Of a stretch of DNA of 64,000 nucleotides, positions 62,529 to 64,000 are shown piece after piece. Location of the stretch: NCBI RefSeq assembly GCF_011758745.1, contig NZ_JAANOV010000001.1, positions 124,001 through 188,000 on the forward strand, given 5' to 3'. This DNA is from Amycolatopsis granulosa. GTDB taxonomy: Bacteria > Actinomycetota > Actinomycetes > Mycobacteriales > Pseudonocardiaceae. The first letter of the stretch is position 1; each line of letters starts with the position of its first letter. The position numbers and the translations under genes are program-made. The notes beneath the pieces were generated by a model that made no database searches, was not told where the DNA came from, and saw nothing but the letters and a program-made list of their open reading frames with translations.

Positions 62529-63922
62529 GCCCGGTCCGCCTCCCGGTTCGCGGCCCGCCCGACCGCGGCGGCGACCTCGGGCGCGACCTGCCGGTCGAAC
62601 ACCGACGGGACGATGTAGCTGGCGTTGAGCTCGTCCGGTCCGACCCGGTCGGCGATCGCGGTGGCGGCGGCGAGCATCACCGATTCGGTGATCTCGTGCG
62701 CTCCCGCGTCCAGCATCCCGCGGAAGAAGCCGGGGAACGCGAGGACGTTGTTGATCTGGTTGGGAAAGTCCGACCGGCCGGTCGCGACGACCGCCGCGTG
62801 GGCGCGGGCCGCGAGCGGGTCGACCTCCGGGTCCGGGTTGGCCAGTGCGAACACGATCGCGTCGTCGGCCATCGTCGCGATGTCGTCGCCGGTGAGCAGG
62901 TTCGGCGCGGACACGCCGATGAACACGTCGGCGTCCCGCAACGATTCGGTGAGCGTGCCGGTGAGCCCCCGCGGGTTGGTGTGGTCGGCGATCCACTGCC
63001 GCGCCGGGTCCATCTCCCCGCGGCCCCGGTGCACCACGCCGCGCCGGTCGCACGCCACGATGTCGCGCACCCCCTGGGCGAGCAGCAGCTTCACGATGGC
63101 GTGCCCGGCGGCACCGACACCGCTGACGACCACCCGGATCTCCGGCCGCTGCTTGCCCACCACCCGCAGGGCGTTGGTCAGCGCGGCGAGCACGACGATC
63201 GCGGTGCCGTGCTGGTCGTCGTGGAACACGGGGATGTCGAGCTGTTCCCGCAGCTGCCGTTCGATCTCGAAACAGCGTGGCGCCGCGATGTCCTCCAGGT
63301 TGATCCCACCGTAGACAGTGGACAGTGCGAGGACGATCTCGACGATCTTGCCGGTGTCCTGCGTGCCGAGGCACACCGGCCACGCGTCCACCCCGGCGAA
63401 CTGTTTGAACAGCGCTGCCTTGCCCTCCATGACCGGCAGTGCGGCGGCCGGGCCGATGTTGCCCAGCCCGAGCACGGCCGAACCGTCGGTCACGACCGCG
63501 ACGGTGTTGCGTTTGATGGTGAGCCGCCGGACGTCGGCGGGGTTCTCGGCGATCGCCCGGCACACCCGGGCGACCCCGGGGGTGTAGGCGCGGGAGAGGT
63601 CGTCGCGGTGCTTGAGCGGGACCTTCGGGTTGACCTCGAGCTTGCCGCCGAGGTGCATCAGGAAGGTGCGGTCGCTGACCTTGCGCACGCGAACCCGCGG
63701 GATCCCGGTGAGTGTCTTGGTGATGGTCTCGGCGTGGGCGGCGTCCACCGCGTCGCAGGTGACGTCCACGACGAGGCGGTCGGCGTGCGACTCCACGACG
63801 TCGAGCGCCGTCAGTTCGCCGCCGGAGCGGCTCACCGCGGCCACCAGATCACTGGTGGCGCCTGAGTGGGAGGGCGTCTCGACCCGGACGGTGACGGCGT
63901 ACCCGGGGCTGGTGTTCGGCAT
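62525..63922 (-). CDS. NAD(P)-dependent malic enzyme with N-terminal ACT domain
   Basis: 465 residues. ACT-like regulatory domain (about 8–80), then the malic enzyme core: Y113 (RAYTPGV), K168 (MEGKAALFKQF), metal ligands E210, D211 and D233 (FHDDQHG), and NAD-binding VVSGVGAAGHA. Decarboxylates malate to pyruvate. GAGG lies five bases before the ATG. First gene of a two-gene operon with the CitE-like protein. Confidence 0.95.
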   Translation of the reverse strand: MPNTSPGYAVTVRVETPSHSGATSDLVAAVSRSGGELTALDVVESHADRLVVDVTCDAVDAAHAETITKTLTGIPRVRVRKVSDRTFLMHLGGKLEVNPKVPLKHRDDLSRAYTPGVARVCRAIAENPADVRRLTIKRNTVAVVTDGSAVLGLGNIGPAAALPVMEGKAALFKQFAGVDAWPVCLGTQDTGKIVEIVLALSTVYGGINLEDIAAPRCFEIERQLREQLDIPVFHDDQHGTAIVVLAALTNALRVVGKQRPEIRVVVSGVGAAGHAIVKLLLAQGVRDIVACDRRGVVHRGRGEMDPARQWIADHTNPRGLTGTLTESLRDADVFIGVSAPNLLTGDDIATMADDAIVFALANPDPEVDPLAARAHAAVVATGRSDFPNQINNVLAFPGFFRGMLDAGAHEITESVMLAAATAIADRVGPDELNASYIVPSVFDRQVAPEVAAAVGRAANREADRA

Positions 63923-64000
63923 CGAACCTCGCTTGACGCGACAAGGAAAAGGGGAGAGGCGGAGAAGTTCCGCAACGCGAACACTAATGTCTGCATAGCG
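63923..64000 (-). promoter_or_regulatory. Leader/promoter region of the malic enzyme operon (truncated by window end)
   Basis: A purine-rich leader in the + orientation (63945–63965) and an AT-richer part with ACTAATGTCTGCATAG near the end. An imperfect GTTC…GAAC repeat (63967–63982) may be an operator. No gene is visible here. Confidence 0.4.

Noticed and set aside
63967-63982. IclR-type operator before malic enzyme
   Set aside because: Only four bases at each end are complementary, too little to claim an operator; mentioned only as a possibility.

Overview
The window is high-GC actinobacterial DNA and looks chromosomal. The best guess is a Pseudonocardiaceae member such as Amycolatopsis. 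Three things point that way. The gene order thrS–HIT–pgsA–patA–pimA … pdxS–pdxT–yebC … ruvCAB … yajC–secDF–apt–relA matches the mycobacterial block around Rv2614c–Rv2583c (from memory). An SsgB-type developmental protein is present, a family restricted to morphologically complex actinomycetes. Many genes start with GTG or TTG. The genus is inference; no rRNA or tRNA gene was seen.

Region 1 (1–23 kb) is conserved housekeeping on the + strand: translation (thrS end), phosphatidylinositol mannoside synthesis (pgsA, patA, pimA), vitamin B6 (pdxS, pdxT), a YebC regulator, Holliday junction processing (ruvCAB behind a LexA box), Sec export (yajC, secD, secF), purine salvage (apt) and stringent response (rel). 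Minus-strand insertions are a MarR/YceI pair, a small hypothetical gene, an EF-G-like GTPase and a cyclophilin.

Region 2 (22.6–33 kb) holds a metallo-hydrolase, a YibE/F membrane protein with a His-rich segment, an SsgB-like protein, a putative amino-acid-sensing relay (PknG-like kinase, four-TM receptor, orphan solute-binding lipoprotein) and a class A penicillin-binding protein.

Region 3 (32.6–51 kb) is accessory. It contains an HTH/TPR regulator–YdcF–WbqC operon, TetR with homocysteine methyltransferase, a class II diterpene cyclase with a P450, a PAC2 protein, a carboxylesterase, homogentisate dioxygenase, a phosphoribosyltransferase/hydrolase fusion whose hydrolase half has lost its triad, a 58-residue protein behind a LexA-type box, a Nudix protein, a 10-TM acyltransferase with SGNH domain, STAS, GNAT, CorA and an L,D-transpeptidase.

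Region 4 (51–64 kb) is catabolic. A five-gene minus-strand operon (SDR, ADP-forming acyl-CoA ligase, acyl-CoA dehydrogenase, enoyl-CoA hydratase, NCS1 permease) faces a TetR gene, with matching palindromes at both promoters. Then come Sua5, a broken vapC, a GntR–nitrilase pair, and malic enzyme coupled to a CitE-like lyase.

Many isolated genes share one start grammar: a TANNNT -10 box ending 6–7 bases before the start codon, the expected signature of leaderless mRNA. Several convergent gene pairs are separated by strong GC hairpins.
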